Positions 16,358 to 24,683 are shown, numbered from the stretch's first letter. The stretch is DNA of 64,000 nucleotides from DASQHW01 sp038238245 (GCA_038238245.1 JBBRXX010000025.1:6442-70441); one strand, 5' to 3'. The notes: generated from the sequence alone by a model not told the origin. Made by a program: numbers and translations.

Positions 16358-17340
16358 GCCGGTTCGATGTCGTCGCCATCGGCAACGCGCTGGTCGACGT
16401 ACTGGCATACGAGGACGAATCGTTCGTCGTTCGCACCGGTGTGGACCACGGCACCACCACGCTCGTCGACGGTGCCCGCTCCGAAGAGATCTACGCACAG
16501 ATGGGTCCGGCGGCCGAGATGTCGGGCGGCTCGGCCGGCAACACGGCGGCCGGTCTGGCGTCCTTCGGTGGGCGCGCGGCATACATCGGACGCGTCGCCG
16601 ACGACGCATTCGGCAAGGTGTTCGCACACGACCTGCGCAGCCTCGGGGTGCACTTCGATTCGCCGATCGCGTCCGACGGCGCGCCGACCGGGCGATGCCT
16701 CGTCATCGTGACCCCGGACGCCGAGCGCACGATGTGCACGTATCTCGGCGCGGGCGCCGAGCTCGACGTGCATTACGTCGACGAAGCCGTGATCGAAGCG
16801 GCGGCGGTGACGTACCTCGAGGGATACGTGTGGGACCCGCCGCCGGCCAAGGTCGCGGTGCGACGGGCCGCGGAGATCGCGCACCGAGCCGATCAGCGCG
16901 TCGCGTTGACGCTTTCGGATCCGTTCTGTGTCGAGCGGCACCGCGCCGAGTTCCTCGAGCTCGTCGAGTCCGACGTCGACATCCTCTTCGCCAACGAGGA
17001 CGAGATCACGAGGCTGTACGAGGTCGAGACGTTCGACGAGGCCCTGCACCGCGTGCGCGGCCATTGCGACATCGCGGCACTGACGCGCGGTGCGCTCGGC
17101 TCGGTCATCGTCGCCGGCGACGACATGCACGTCATCGACGCGCATCCCACCCAGGTCGTCGACACGACCGGCGCCGGTGACCTCTACGCGGCCGGGTTCC
17201 TCTACGGCTTCACGCACGGCCAAGACCTCGCGACGTCCGGAAAGCTCGCGTCGCTGGCCGCGGCCGAGGTCATCTCGCACCTGGGCGCGCGCCCGGCGCG
17301 GCCGCTCGCGGAGCTGGCGGCGCCGCTGCTCGGGCACTGA
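16354..17340 (+). CDS. PfkB-family carbohydrate/nucleoside kinase (adenosine-kinase-like)
   Basis: 328 residues. The N-terminal VVAIGNALVDVLAYEDESF, MSGGSAGNTAAGLASFGGRA and C-terminal VVDTTGAGDLYAAGFLYGF (anion hole and catalytic Asp) identify the ribokinase/PfkB superfamily. The overall pattern resembles adenosine kinase/sugar kinase proteins found in many bacteria, which phosphorylate a sugar or nucleoside hydroxyl with ATP. Start GTG overlaps the fbiC stop, so it is translationally coupled to F420 synthesis; whether it has a role there is unknown. Confidence 0.88.
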   Translation: MSRFDVVAIGNALVDVLAYEDESFVVRTGVDHGTTTLVDGARSEEIYAQMGPAAEMSGGSAGNTAAGLASFGGRAAYIGRVADDAFGKVFAHDLRSLGVHFDSPIASDGAPTGRCLVIVTPDAERTMCTYLGAGAELDVHYVDEAVIEAAAVTYLEGYVWDPPPAKVAVRRAAEIAHRADQRVALTLSDPFCVERHRAEFLELVESDVDILFANEDEITRLYEVETFDEALHRVRGHCDIAALTRGALGSVIVAGDDMHVIDAHPTQVVDTTGAGDLYAAGFLYGFTHGQDLATSGKLASLAAAEVISHLGARPARPLAELAAPLLGH

Positions 17341-17352
17341 GCGAGGGCTCAG

Positions 17353-17358
17353 TAGCCT
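17353..17358 (+). promoter_or_regulatory. Leaderless-type -10 box
   Basis: TAGCCT lies 8 nt before the GTG start at 17367, suggesting the LOG-family gene has its own promoter despite being only 26 nt from the kinase gene. Confidence 0.4.
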
Positions 17359-17366
17359 TGTAAGTC

Positions 17367-18404
17367 GTGGCACGCTTCCCGCGGTATCGCACCGGCGACG
17401 CCGAGCTCGACCAGCAGATCGGCGACCTGATCACCAAGGTCGGCGACATACGTGACAGCGACCTGCTGTTCGAGATGACCGTCTCCGCGGTGCGCCTCGC
17501 GCGCGACCACGCGAGCCGCGGTGACATGAAGCTCGCGAACGCGGCGTTGAAGGAGATGCGCTATGCATTCGCGGTCTTCGAGCCGTACCGGTCGGCGCGC
17601 AAGGCTGCGATCTTCGGGTCGGCCCGGACGAGGCGCGACGACCCGCTGTACGAGCAGACCGTCGCGCTCGCGCAGGGCCTCGCCGAGGTCGACTGGATGG
17701 TGATCACGGGCGCGGGCCCGGGGATCATGGAGGCGGGCATCGAAGGTGCGGGCGCCGCCAACTCGTTCGGTGTCAGCATCCGGCTGCCGTTCGAGGCAGC
17801 CACCACACAGTTCCTCGCCGACGACCCCAAGCTCGTCAACTTCCGCTACTTCTTCACGCGCAAGGTCACGTTCGTGAAAGAGGCGAACGCCTTCGTGCTG
17901 CTGCCCGGCGGCTTCGGAACGCTCGACGAGGGCTTCGAGCTGCTGACGCTCGTACAGACCGGCAAGGCGCCGCCGGCGCCGATCATCCTGCTCGACGTTC
18001 CCGGCGGGACGTTTTGGTTGACGTGGATGCAGTTCATCGAGCGGGAGCTCCGGGCGCGGGGCTACATCTCGCCCGAGGACGTGAACCTCGTGACGATCAC
18101 CGACGACGTGGCCGTCGCGCTCGAGGAGATCACGCGCTTCTACCGGAACTATCACTCGCTGCGGTTCGTCGGCGGAGATCTCGTGCTGCGTATGCAGCAG
18201 CTGCCCCCGCCGGCCGTCATCGATCAGCTCAACGAGGACTTCACCGACATCCTGGTGAGCGGCAAGATCGAGGCGGCAGAGGCCAGCAAGGCCGAGATCG
18301 GCGACAAGGACGTCCCCGACCTGCCCCGGTTGAAGATGCGCTTCAACCGCCACTCGTACGCGCGCCTCCGCGAGCTGATCAACCGGCTCAACGCGGTCGA
18401 TTGA
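17367..18404 (+). CDS. LOG/TIGR00730-like Rossmann-fold protein, long form
   Basis: 345 residues. The core KAAIFGSART, MVITGAGPGIMEAGIEGAG and LPGGFGTLDEGFELLTL (PGGxGTxxE motif) are the hallmarks of the LOG family, whose characterised members hydrolyse nucleoside 5'-monophosphates to free bases (for example cytokinin activation). This one has about 80 extra N-terminal residues and a basic C-terminal tail. Such long forms are common in actinobacteria with unproven substrates. No signal or membrane segment is seen. Confidence 0.8.
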   Translation: MARFPRYRTGDAELDQQIGDLITKVGDIRDSDLLFEMTVSAVRLARDHASRGDMKLANAALKEMRYAFAVFEPYRSARKAAIFGSARTRRDDPLYEQTVALAQGLAEVDWMVITGAGPGIMEAGIEGAGAANSFGVSIRLPFEAATTQFLADDPKLVNFRYFFTRKVTFVKEANAFVLLPGGFGTLDEGFELLTLVQTGKAPPAPIILLDVPGGTFWLTWMQFIERELRARGYISPEDVNLVTITDDVAVALEEITRFYRNYHSLRFVGGDLVLRMQQLPPPAVIDQLNEDFTDILVSGKIEAAEASKAEIGDKDVPDLPRLKMRFNRHSYARLRELINRLNAVD

Positions 18405-18425
18405 CGGAGACGCCCGGCGGAACGG

Positions 18426-18509
18426 TCAGTGGACGTCGACGCGGTGGCGGGATGTCTCCTCGCTCACGCTTACGAAGTGATACAGGACGTGCAGGACTTT
18501 CCTCAGCAT
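18426..18509 (-). CDS. Possible small protein of 27 aa with strong ribosome-binding site
   Basis: An ATG at 18509 on the reverse strand is preceded by GAGGGAGGCCTCG, placing a near-consensus GGGAGG at good spacing. The 27 codons encode a short hydrophobic start (LRKVLHVLYHFVSV) followed by a polar tail. It lies 80 nt downstream of the sulfotransferase gene on the same strand. Evidence is only the ribosome-binding site and an open frame; it could be chance. Confidence 0.3.
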   Translation of the reverse strand: MLRKVLHVLYHFVSVSEETSRHRVDVH

Positions 18510-18588
18510 CGAGGCCTCCCTCGGCTCTGTCTTCGTATCGGCCGATGATCGGCGTCGATCGAGGGGACTTTTGTCCCGAGACGACGGG

Positions 18589-19512
18589 TCAAACGGCGCC
18601 GTGGTGCGCCCAGGCGGCGAGATCGGGCGCCGCGAGCTCGTCCACGCGCCGGAAGTAGCGCTCGACGTCGGTGTCGTCGAGGAGGCGCCGCCATTGGCCG
18701 CTCGTGCCGGAATTGAAGAACCGTTGGTTGTCCTGCCAGATCGCCGCGTTGGAGACCTCGGGCGCAACCTCGTCGGCGCGGCGGCGCATGTCGTCGAAGC
18801 ACGCGGCGCGCACGAGCGCGGGCCAGCGGTCCTCGGGAACCTCGATCCCTAGCCGCTTCGCGAGACGTCGCATCTCGCCTTCGAGGTCCGCGATCAGGTC
18901 GTCGTAGTGCAACATCACGATGTTCGCCCGGTCACGGGCGTCCCAGAACGTTCCGAGGTGATGGAGCGTCTGGTGCAGGCTCATCCAATCGACGACCGAA
19001 CGGGTGTCGTCCACCCATTCCCAGAACCGGTCGATCTCGTGCTCGAGCCGTACGGGAGGTCCTTCGGCAAGCCGTTCCATGATGTCGTCGAGCCCGACGG
19101 CGTCGTGGCGGGCGGCCAGCACGGCCAGGATGTCCATGTTGGCCCAGTGGTTGTCCCACGACAGGAACACGTCACGGGGATCGCGTCCGACACAGATGTA
19201 CGTGACGTCCTCGCGGTATGGCAGCCCATCGAGCGGAGTATGGGACTTGATGAAGCGCCGATGCCGTTGGGCATCGAGGTCGGCGATGATTGATTCTGCG
19301 GTACGCGTCTGCATGTCCAACCACGGTGACAGGACATCGAGCGGCTGCGACAACTCCGGGGCTTGGAAGATCAGCAGCGCGCAGATCATCTGCGTCCACG
19401 TCGTGCCGCACTTGGGCGGCGTGCTGATGACGATGTCGCCGGGACGCTGCGCGAACCCATCCCAGCGCGCGCTGTCGTACAGCAGCGACTTGTAGTGGAC
19501 GAGGTCCGCCAT
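18589..19512 (-). CDS. PAPS-dependent sulfotransferase
   Basis: 307 residues resembling cytosolic sulfotransferases. The 5'-phosphosulfate loop VISTPPKCGTTWTQMI is near the N-terminus, IKSHTPLDGLPYREDVTYIC and VGRDPRDVFLSWDNHW supply the conserved Arg/Ser of the 3'-phosphate-binding region. It would transfer sulfate from PAPS to a small hydroxyl or amine acceptor. The ATG overlaps the TGA of the small coiled-coil gene upstream (TGATG), so it lies at the end of the glcDEF operon. A sulfatase gene at 58-59.6 kb would act in reverse, but no functional link is shown. Confidence 0.88.
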   Translation of the reverse strand: MADLVHYKSLLYDSARWDGFAQRPGDIVISTPPKCGTTWTQMICALLIFQAPELSQPLDVLSPWLDMQTRTAESIIADLDAQRHRRFIKSHTPLDGLPYREDVTYICVGRDPRDVFLSWDNHWANMDILAVLAARHDAVGLDDIMERLAEGPPVRLEHEIDRFWEWVDDTRSVVDWMSLHQTLHHLGTFWDARDRANIVMLHYDDLIADLEGEMRRLAKRLGIEVPEDRWPALVRAACFDDMRRRADEVAPEVSNAAIWQDNQRFFNSGTSGQWRRLLDDTDVERYFRRVDELAAPDLAAWAHHGAV

Positions 19513-19730
19513 CAGTCGTCGTCGACGGTCAACGGTGACAGTGCGCCGATCGCCTTCGCGATCGCGCGACGCGCTTGCAGCACGCGCCGTTCCTCGGCCG
19601 CCGCGTGCTCGGCCTCCTCGGACGCGGGCGAGCGCGCGGCTTCGCGGAGCCGTTCGTAAGCGAGGTCACGCAGCTCTTCTTCGAGCGCACCGAGCCGCTC
19701 GGTGATCGATTCGTACCGGTCAGTCGTCAT
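19512..19730 (-). CDS. Small coiled-coil hypothetical protein, 72 aa
   Basis: The protein starts MTTDRYESITERLGALEEEL and consists mostly of charged amphipathic helix with heptad-like leucine and alanine spacing, ending in an acidic tail. No cysteine, membrane segment or known motif is seen. It overlaps glcF by 11 nt upstream and the sulfotransferase start by 1 nt downstream, so it is almost certainly translated within this operon. Function unknown. Confidence 0.7.
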   Translation of the reverse strand: MTTDRYESITERLGALEEELRDLAYERLREAARSPASEEAEHAAAEERRVLQARRAIAKAIGALSPLTVDDD

Positions 19731-20883
19731 CCAGAGCCTCCGCGAGCAGGTCGGCAGGATGGCGGGCGTCGACGCCCGCGCCGCGCAGCTGCATCATGCA
19801 GCCCGGGTTGGCCGAAGCCACGATCGCATCGCTCTCCCCCATCGCCCGCCGCAGCGCCGCCACCTTCCGGTCGCGGATCTGCCCGGACAGCGCCGGTTGC
19901 AGGGCACTGTACGCGCCCCCGGCGCCACAGCACAGCCCGTCGTCATCGGTCTCGACAAGGTCGTATGCGGTTCCCAACAGCGCTCGCACCGCGCCGTGTG
20001 CCTTCTGCACGTGCCGCAGGTGACACGGATCCTGTACGACGACGCGCCGATGCTGCGGACGGGTACGCGGTGGACCAGTGGCGAGACACCATTCGGCAAA
20101 ATCGCGCACCCGGGCGCTGAAGTGGCGGGCGGCATCGGTACCGACCAGCTCGCCGTATTCCTTCATGGCCGCGCCGCAACCGGCGCTGTCGACGACGACG
20201 GGCGCGTCACCCGGCATCGACGCCATCACTCGCATCGCCAATGCCCGCGCCTGTGCCTCGCGACCGGCGTGCGCATGCAGTGCACCACAGCAGTCGCCGC
20301 CGGTATCCGGACGAGAGATGCGTGCCCCGGTCGCCCGCATCACACGCGCGGCGGCGCGATGCGTGTCGCGCTGCCACGCGTCCATCACACAACCCGTGAA
20401 GATCCAGGCGTCGGGCGTACCCCCGGCCGGGACATCCCATCGGCGCAACGAGACGCGCGGCAACCCGAGTCGCTTCGGCACGAGCCGGAGTCGTTGCCCG
20501 AGCCACAAGGTCCACGTCAGCGCGAGCAACAGCCAGTGCCGCGGCAAGACCAGCGTGTACGCGAACCACTCGGCGACCCGGCGCCGGCGTGACGGCGGCG
20601 GTGGCATCGCCGCGCGGGTGTGCTCCATGAGCCGTCCGAACGGGACACCCGACGGGCACGCCGCCTCGCAGCCCCGGCACGCCACGCACTCCTCCATCGC
20701 GGCGCGGAACGCGCTGTCGATCGGCGCGTCGTGCCATTCGACGGCGCGCATCGCGGTGATGCGCCCCCGTGGCGAAGCGATCTCGCGTCCTGTGACGCGA
20801 TACGTCGGGCAGTGCGGCAGGCACAACCCGCACGACACACACGCGACGAGCGCGTCGTCGTCGAGGTGGAGCGGCCCGCTCAT
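19720..20883 (-). CDS. glcF: Glycolate oxidase iron-sulfur subunit
   Basis: 387 residues. Two ferredoxin motifs (CVSCGLCLPHCPTY and CVACRGCEAACPSG) bind 4Fe-4S clusters, followed by two cysteine-rich CCG domains (GGDCCGALHAHAG with DSAGCGAAMKEY; VQDPCHLRHVQKAHG with GLCCGAGGAYSALQP). This subunit passes electrons from the FAD subunits to the membrane quinone pool. The ATG overlaps the glcE stop. With glcD and glcE it forms the complete glycolate (or D-lactate) oxidase. Confidence 0.92.
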   Translation of the reverse strand: MSGPLHLDDDALVACVSCGLCLPHCPTYRVTGREIASPRGRITAMRAVEWHDAPIDSAFRAAMEECVACRGCEAACPSGVPFGRLMEHTRAAMPPPPSRRRRVAEWFAYTLVLPRHWLLLALTWTLWLGQRLRLVPKRLGLPRVSLRRWDVPAGGTPDAWIFTGCVMDAWQRDTHRAAARVMRATGARISRPDTGGDCCGALHAHAGREAQARALAMRVMASMPGDAPVVVDSAGCGAAMKEYGELVGTDAARHFSARVRDFAEWCLATGPPRTRPQHRRVVVQDPCHLRHVQKAHGAVRALLGTAYDLVETDDDGLCCGAGGAYSALQPALSGQIRDRKVAALRRAMGESDAIVASANPGCMMQLRGAGVDARHPADLLAEALDDD

Positions 20884-21857
20884 CGATCCCGTTCGGGAGG
20901 ACCGCTCGGGCCCAGTGGCAGACGACCCGGGTTGCATCGTCCGTCGGGATCGAACGCGCGCTTGATCCGGCGCATCAACGCGAGGTTCGGAAGTACCCGG
21001 CCGTAGCCGTCGTCGTCGGGCGCGCCACCCGCTTCGCGCAGCATCCATCCGCCGTGCGCGTGGGCGACGGTCCGGGCCTCGCCGAGCGCGCCCGCCGAGT
21101 CGGCCGCGACGTGCACGGTGCCGACGCCCAGTTCCGCGCACCACCGGACCTCGCGAGGCAGCACGTGACCGACCTCTCGTGTGCGGCCGGGCGGCACCGA
21201 GATGCGACCGCGGTGGGCGCCGTCGGGCAGTTCCGGCGTCGGCCGCGGCGTGCACTCGCGGGCCTGCGCCTCGACGTCGGCCTCGACACCTTCGAGCAAC
21301 ACGTGCTCGCGCGTGCCGTCCCACAGGCGGCACGACGGGCGGTGGAATGCGCGAGCGCGAGCACCGTCGACGGTGAACCAGCGCGCCGCACGCGGGCGAG
21401 GACGGCAACGCAGCGTCGCCTGCATCAGCACGCCGAGCGTGCCGAGTGATCCCACGAACAACCGCGGCAGGTCGTAGCCGGTCACGTTCTTGACCGTCGG
21501 TCCGCCACCCTTCACCAGCACTCCGTAGCCGGTGAGGAAGCGCACCTCCAACACGTGGTCGCGCAGCGGTCCGTGGCGCAGGCGGCGCGTGCCGGAGAGC
21601 CCGCACGCGAGGATGCCGCCGATCGTCGCGTCGTCCGAGCGCGGGTCGAGCGCCACCTCCTGGCCGTGCTCGGCAAGCACCGCGTCGAGCGCGGCGAACG
21701 CCAAACCCGCGCCGACGGTCACCGTCATGTCGGCGGGCTCGTACGCGAGAACGCCGTCGGGCGCGCGGACTTCCCTCGCGCCGGGGGGTGGTGGACCACC
21801 GACACCCCAATGCGTGCGCGCACCGACCGGCGTGACCACTGGCGCGGTCAGATCCAC
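20880..21857 (-). CDS. glcE: Glycolate oxidase FAD-binding subunit GlcE
   Basis: 325 residues. FAD_binding_4 features include MTVTVGAGLAFAALDAVLAE, the DATIGGILACGLSG segment, RHGPLRDHVLEVRFLTGYG and KGGGPTVKNVTGYDLPRLFVGSLGTLGV. GlcE lacks the full catalytic C-terminal domain of GlcD and acts with GlcD and GlcF. It overlaps glcF downstream by 4 nt and glcD upstream by 10 nt, which supports coupled translation. Confidence 0.9.
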   Translation of the reverse strand: MDLTAPVVTPVGARTHWGVGGPPPPGAREVRAPDGVLAYEPADMTVTVGAGLAFAALDAVLAEHGQEVALDPRSDDATIGGILACGLSGTRRLRHGPLRDHVLEVRFLTGYGVLVKGGGPTVKNVTGYDLPRLFVGSLGTLGVLMQATLRCRPRPRAARWFTVDGARARAFHRPSCRLWDGTREHVLLEGVEADVEAQARECTPRPTPELPDGAHRGRISVPPGRTREVGHVLPREVRWCAELGVGTVHVAADSAGALGEARTVAHAHGGWMLREAGGAPDDDGYGRVLPNLALMRRIKRAFDPDGRCNPGRLPLGPSGPPERDR

Positions 21858-23257
21858 GTGCCCTCCGGGACCCGCTGGAGCTCACCGCACCTGCTGCCAC
21901 GCGGCAGCACCTTCTGTGGGTTGGCAACGCCGTCGGGATCGAACGCGTCCCGCAGCCGCGCTTGCGCGTCGAGGTCGTCGGGCGAGAACTGCTTGTCCAT
22001 GAGATCGCGCTTCTCGACGCCGACGCCGTGCTCGCCCGTGAGCACCCCGCCCGCGGCGAGACAGGTCTCGAGGATCTCGGTCCCGGCCGCGTGCACGCGT
22101 TCCCAGACGCCGTGCTCGCGGCTGTCGAACACCAGGAGCGGGTGCAGGTTGCCGTCGCCGGCATGGAACACGTTCATCACGATGAGCTCGTGCTTCGCCG
22201 CGATCTCATAGACGCGGCGCAGCACCTCGACGAGCTTGGTGCGCGGCACGACCGCGTCGTGCAGGTAGTAGTCGGGCGCGATGCGGGCAATCGCACCGAA
22301 CGCCGACTTGCGTCCCTTCCAGAGGAGGGCGCGCTCGGCGTCGTCGGCAGCGACGCGCACGCTGGTCGCTCCGTTCGCGCGGGCGATCTCGGTGACGAGC
22401 GCGACCTGCTCGGCGACGCCGGCGTCGAGGCCGTCGACCTCGATGAGCAGCGCGGCCTGGGCGTCGCGCGGATAGCCGGCCCCGACGAAATCCTCCACCG
22501 CGGCGGTGATGCGCGCGTCCATCATCTCCAACGCCGCCGGCAGCACGCCGGCCGCGATGATGCCGCTCACGGTCGCTCCGGCGGCGTCGACCGCGTCGAA
22601 TGCGCACAGCATCGTGGCGACGGTGGGCGGATCCGGTGTGAGGCGCACCGCAATCCGCGTGGCGATGCCCATGGTGCCTTCGGAGCCGACGAAGCACCCG
22701 CGCAGGTCGTAACCGGGCACATCGGGCTCCAGCCCTCCGAGGTGTGCCACCTCGCCGTCGGCCAGCACCGCGTCGACCGCCAGCACGTGCGCGGACGTCA
22801 CCCCGTCGGCGAGGCAGTGCGGGCCTCCCGCGTTGGTGCCGACGTTGCCGCCGATCGTGCACGCCTGTTGCGACGAGGGATCGGGCGCGTAGTGAAGTCC
22901 GAGATGTCCCACCGCGCGTGACAGGTCGAGGTTGAGGACGCCGGGCTCGACCCACGCGACCCGCTGGTCGCTGTCGACGTCGAGCACCCGGTTCATCTGT
23001 GTGGTGACGATGACGACCGGGTCGTCGAGGGGCGTCGCGCCACCTGCCAGGCCGGTGCCGCTTCCCCGCGCCACGAACGGCCGGCCGTGATCGAGGGCGA
23101 TCCCGACTGCGGCGGCGACCTCGTCCGTGGAGCGGGGCCAGCACACCGCGAGCGCGCGTCCCGCGGACACACCCGCGTCACGCGCGTACAGCGCGAGCTC
23201 CAGCGGCTCGGCGCTCGCGCGGTCCGGACCCAGTGCCCTTTGCAGATCGTTTACCAG
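21848..23257 (-). CDS. glcD: Glycolate oxidase / D-lactate dehydrogenase-type FAD subunit GlcD
   Basis: The FAD-binding PCMH region (FVARGSGTGLAGGATPLDD, GCFVGSEGTMGIATRI, GGNVGTNAGGPHC) and the C-terminal oxidase domain (NVFHAGDGNLHPLLVFD, GGVLTGEHGVGVEKRDLM) are intact. GlcD oxidises glycolate to glyoxylate or D-lactate to pyruvate. The first canonical start, GTG 23170, would begin in the middle of the conserved opening. Upstream codons clearly encode the expected helix (LQRALGPDRASAEPLELALY and ARDAG) but contain no ATG, GTG or TTG before an in-frame TGA. CTG 23257 is my proposed start; CTG 23245 or 23233 are alternatives. Confidence 0.85.
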   Translation of the reverse strand: MVNDLQRALGPDRASAEPLELALYARDAGVSAGRALAVCWPRSTDEVAAAVGIALDHGRPFVARGSGTGLAGGATPLDDPVVIVTTQMNRVLDVDSDQRVAWVEPGVLNLDLSRAVGHLGLHYAPDPSSQQACTIGGNVGTNAGGPHCLADGVTSAHVLAVDAVLADGEVAHLGGLEPDVPGYDLRGCFVGSEGTMGIATRIAVRLTPDPPTVATMLCAFDAVDAAGATVSGIIAAGVLPAALEMMDARITAAVEDFVGAGYPRDAQAALLIEVDGLDAGVAEQVALVTEIARANGATSVRVAADDAERALLWKGRKSAFGAIARIAPDYYLHDAVVPRTKLVEVLRRVYEIAAKHELIVMNVFHAGDGNLHPLLVFDSREHGVWERVHAAGTEILETCLAAGGVLTGEHGVGVEKRDLMDKQFSPDDLDAQARLRDAFDPDGVANPQKVLPRGSRCGELQRVPEGTWI

Positions 23258-23305
23258 GGCGTCATCTGCTCGGTGAGAGTGCGCGATGTTGTGGAGCCTA
23301 CCGAC

Positions 23306-23311
23306 TAGCTT
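23306..23311 (+). promoter_or_regulatory. Leaderless-type -10 box
   Basis: TAGCTT lies 8 nt upstream of the ATG at 23320. It supports 23320 as the start of the cysteine-rich gene. Confidence 0.45.
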
Positions 23312-23319
23312 GCAGCCTC

Positions 23320-24081
23320 ATGGTGGGAATGACGCGCGAGTGGATCACGATCCCGGTGGCCGGCAAGGACAAGCGTCAGTGGCAGATCGACGTGACGTTT
23401 CTCGCGTCGTCGTGGCGCTGCATCTTCGGCCAGGGATGCCAAGGTGTCCTGACCGAGCCGGCCCCCGAGCTCGTGCACGGCTGCTGCTCGTACGGCGCCT
23501 ACGAATCGGAGAAGAAGGTCAAGGAAAAGGTCGAGAAGCTCGCCAAGAAGCTCGGCGACGACGAGTGGCAGTTCAAGAAGGTCGGCCTGGAACGCGGCGT
23601 GTGGAAGAACGCCGGCAAGGGTGAGTGGCAGACGCGCCTCCATCAGGACGCGTGCGTGTTCCTCAACCGGGTGGGGTTCGACGCCGGCCCCGGCTGCGCG
23701 CTGCACCTGCATGCGATGAACACCGGCCAGCATTTCAGCGACACGAAGCCGACCGTGTGCTGGCAGCTCCCGCTGCGCGCGGTCGACCGCGACGAAGAGG
23801 ACGAGTCGATCACGTCGATCCTCACCGAGTTCGGCCGCGACGGCTGGGGTGAGGGCGGCGAAGAATTCGGGTGGTGGTGCACGGAGGCCAAAGAGGCGTT
23901 CACGAATTCCGAACCCGTGTACAGGTCGATGGAGCCCGAGCTCCGCAAGATGCTCGGCGACGCGGTGTACGAGGAAGTCGTGAAGTACATGGACGTGCGG
24001 ATGATCGAGGGCCCGCCCCCGCTCCCCCACCCTGCCGTGGTCCCGGTGTCGATGGGCCGTACTCGGCAGCGTCGCCCGTAG
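23320..24081 (+). CDS. Cysteine-rich protein resembling YkgJ/DUF3109 metal-chelating family
   Basis: 253 residues. The N-terminal half has CIFGQGCQGV and HGCCSYGAY, a lysine-rich helical stretch, then HQDACVFLNRVGFDAGPGCA followed by LHLHAMNTGQHFSDTKPTVCWQLPL. The spacing of cysteines around a 'DxCVFL...GCALH...KPxxCWxLP' pattern resembles the putative zinc- or iron-chelating domain of YkgJ and DUF3109 proteins, although this is by eye. It is cytoplasmic by sequence. It diverges from glcD and its ligand, if any, is unknown. Confidence 0.7.
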   Translation: MVGMTREWITIPVAGKDKRQWQIDVTFLASSWRCIFGQGCQGVLTEPAPELVHGCCSYGAYESEKKVKEKVEKLAKKLGDDEWQFKKVGLERGVWKNAGKGEWQTRLHQDACVFLNRVGFDAGPGCALHLHAMNTGQHFSDTKPTVCWQLPLRAVDRDEEDESITSILTEFGRDGWGEGGEEFGWWCTEAKEAFTNSEPVYRSMEPELRKMLGDAVYEEVVKYMDVRMIEGPPPLPHPAVVPVSMGRTRQRRP

Positions 24082-24098
24082 CGCGGGCGATCCGGCAC

Positions 24099-24644
24099 AT
24101 GGCGCTGTTCTCGTTCGAGGGGCTCACGCCCCAGGTGCACGCGCGCGCATTTCTCGCGCCGACCGCGACGCTGGTGGGCGACGTCATCGTCGAAGAGGGC
24201 GCGTCGGTGTGGTACGGCGCGGTGATCCGGGCCGACTACGCCCCCGTCATCGTGCGGCGCAACGCCAACGTGCAGGACAACGCCGTCATCCACGGGCCAC
24301 CCGGGCTCACCAGCGACATCGGCACGGGCGCGACCGTCGGACACAACGTGGTGATCCACGGCGCGATCCTCGAGGAGGAGTGCCTGGTGGCGAACGGGTG
24401 CGTCGTGCTCGACGGCGCCACCGTCGGTGCCCGCGCGTTGGTGGCCGCCGGCTCGGTCGTCGCCGCGGGCGCGAAGATCCCCGCCGGCATGCTCGCGGCC
24501 GGTGCCCCTGCGGTCGTCAAGCGACCGGTGAAGGGTACGGGTGCCGAGCTGTGGGTCGACCTGAACCCGGGTGCCTACGCGGAGCTCGCCCAGCGCCATC
24601 GCACCGGCATCCGCTTCGTCGACCGGCCCGGCAACGACGACTGA
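24099..24644 (+). CDS. Gamma-class carbonic-anhydrase-like left-handed beta-helix protein
   Basis: 181 residues with repeated hexapeptides (ATLVGDVIVEEGASVWYGAV, ANVQDNAVIHG, GHNVVIHGAILEEECLVANG, VGARALVAAGSVV). The three zinc-binding histidine positions of gamma carbonic anhydrases appear as VIHG and GHNVVIHG. Members may hydrate CO2, bind metals, or act on CoA compounds as in PaaY. The catalytic glutamate of Cam is not obvious, so carbonic anhydrase activity is uncertain. It closely follows the cysteine-rich gene. Confidence 0.85.
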   Translation: MALFSFEGLTPQVHARAFLAPTATLVGDVIVEEGASVWYGAVIRADYAPVIVRRNANVQDNAVIHGPPGLTSDIGTGATVGHNVVIHGAILEEECLVANGCVVLDGATVGARALVAAGSVVAAGAKIPAGMLAAGAPAVVKRPVKGTGAELWVDLNPGAYAELAQRHRTGIRFVDRPGNDD

Positions 24645-24683
24645 ACGACCACGGCGACAAAACGAACGTCCGGAACCGGTGTC

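Noticed and set aside
18589..23257. Genomic island around the sulfotransferase and glc genes
   Set aside because: No tRNA, integrase, repeats or shift in codon use at the borders.
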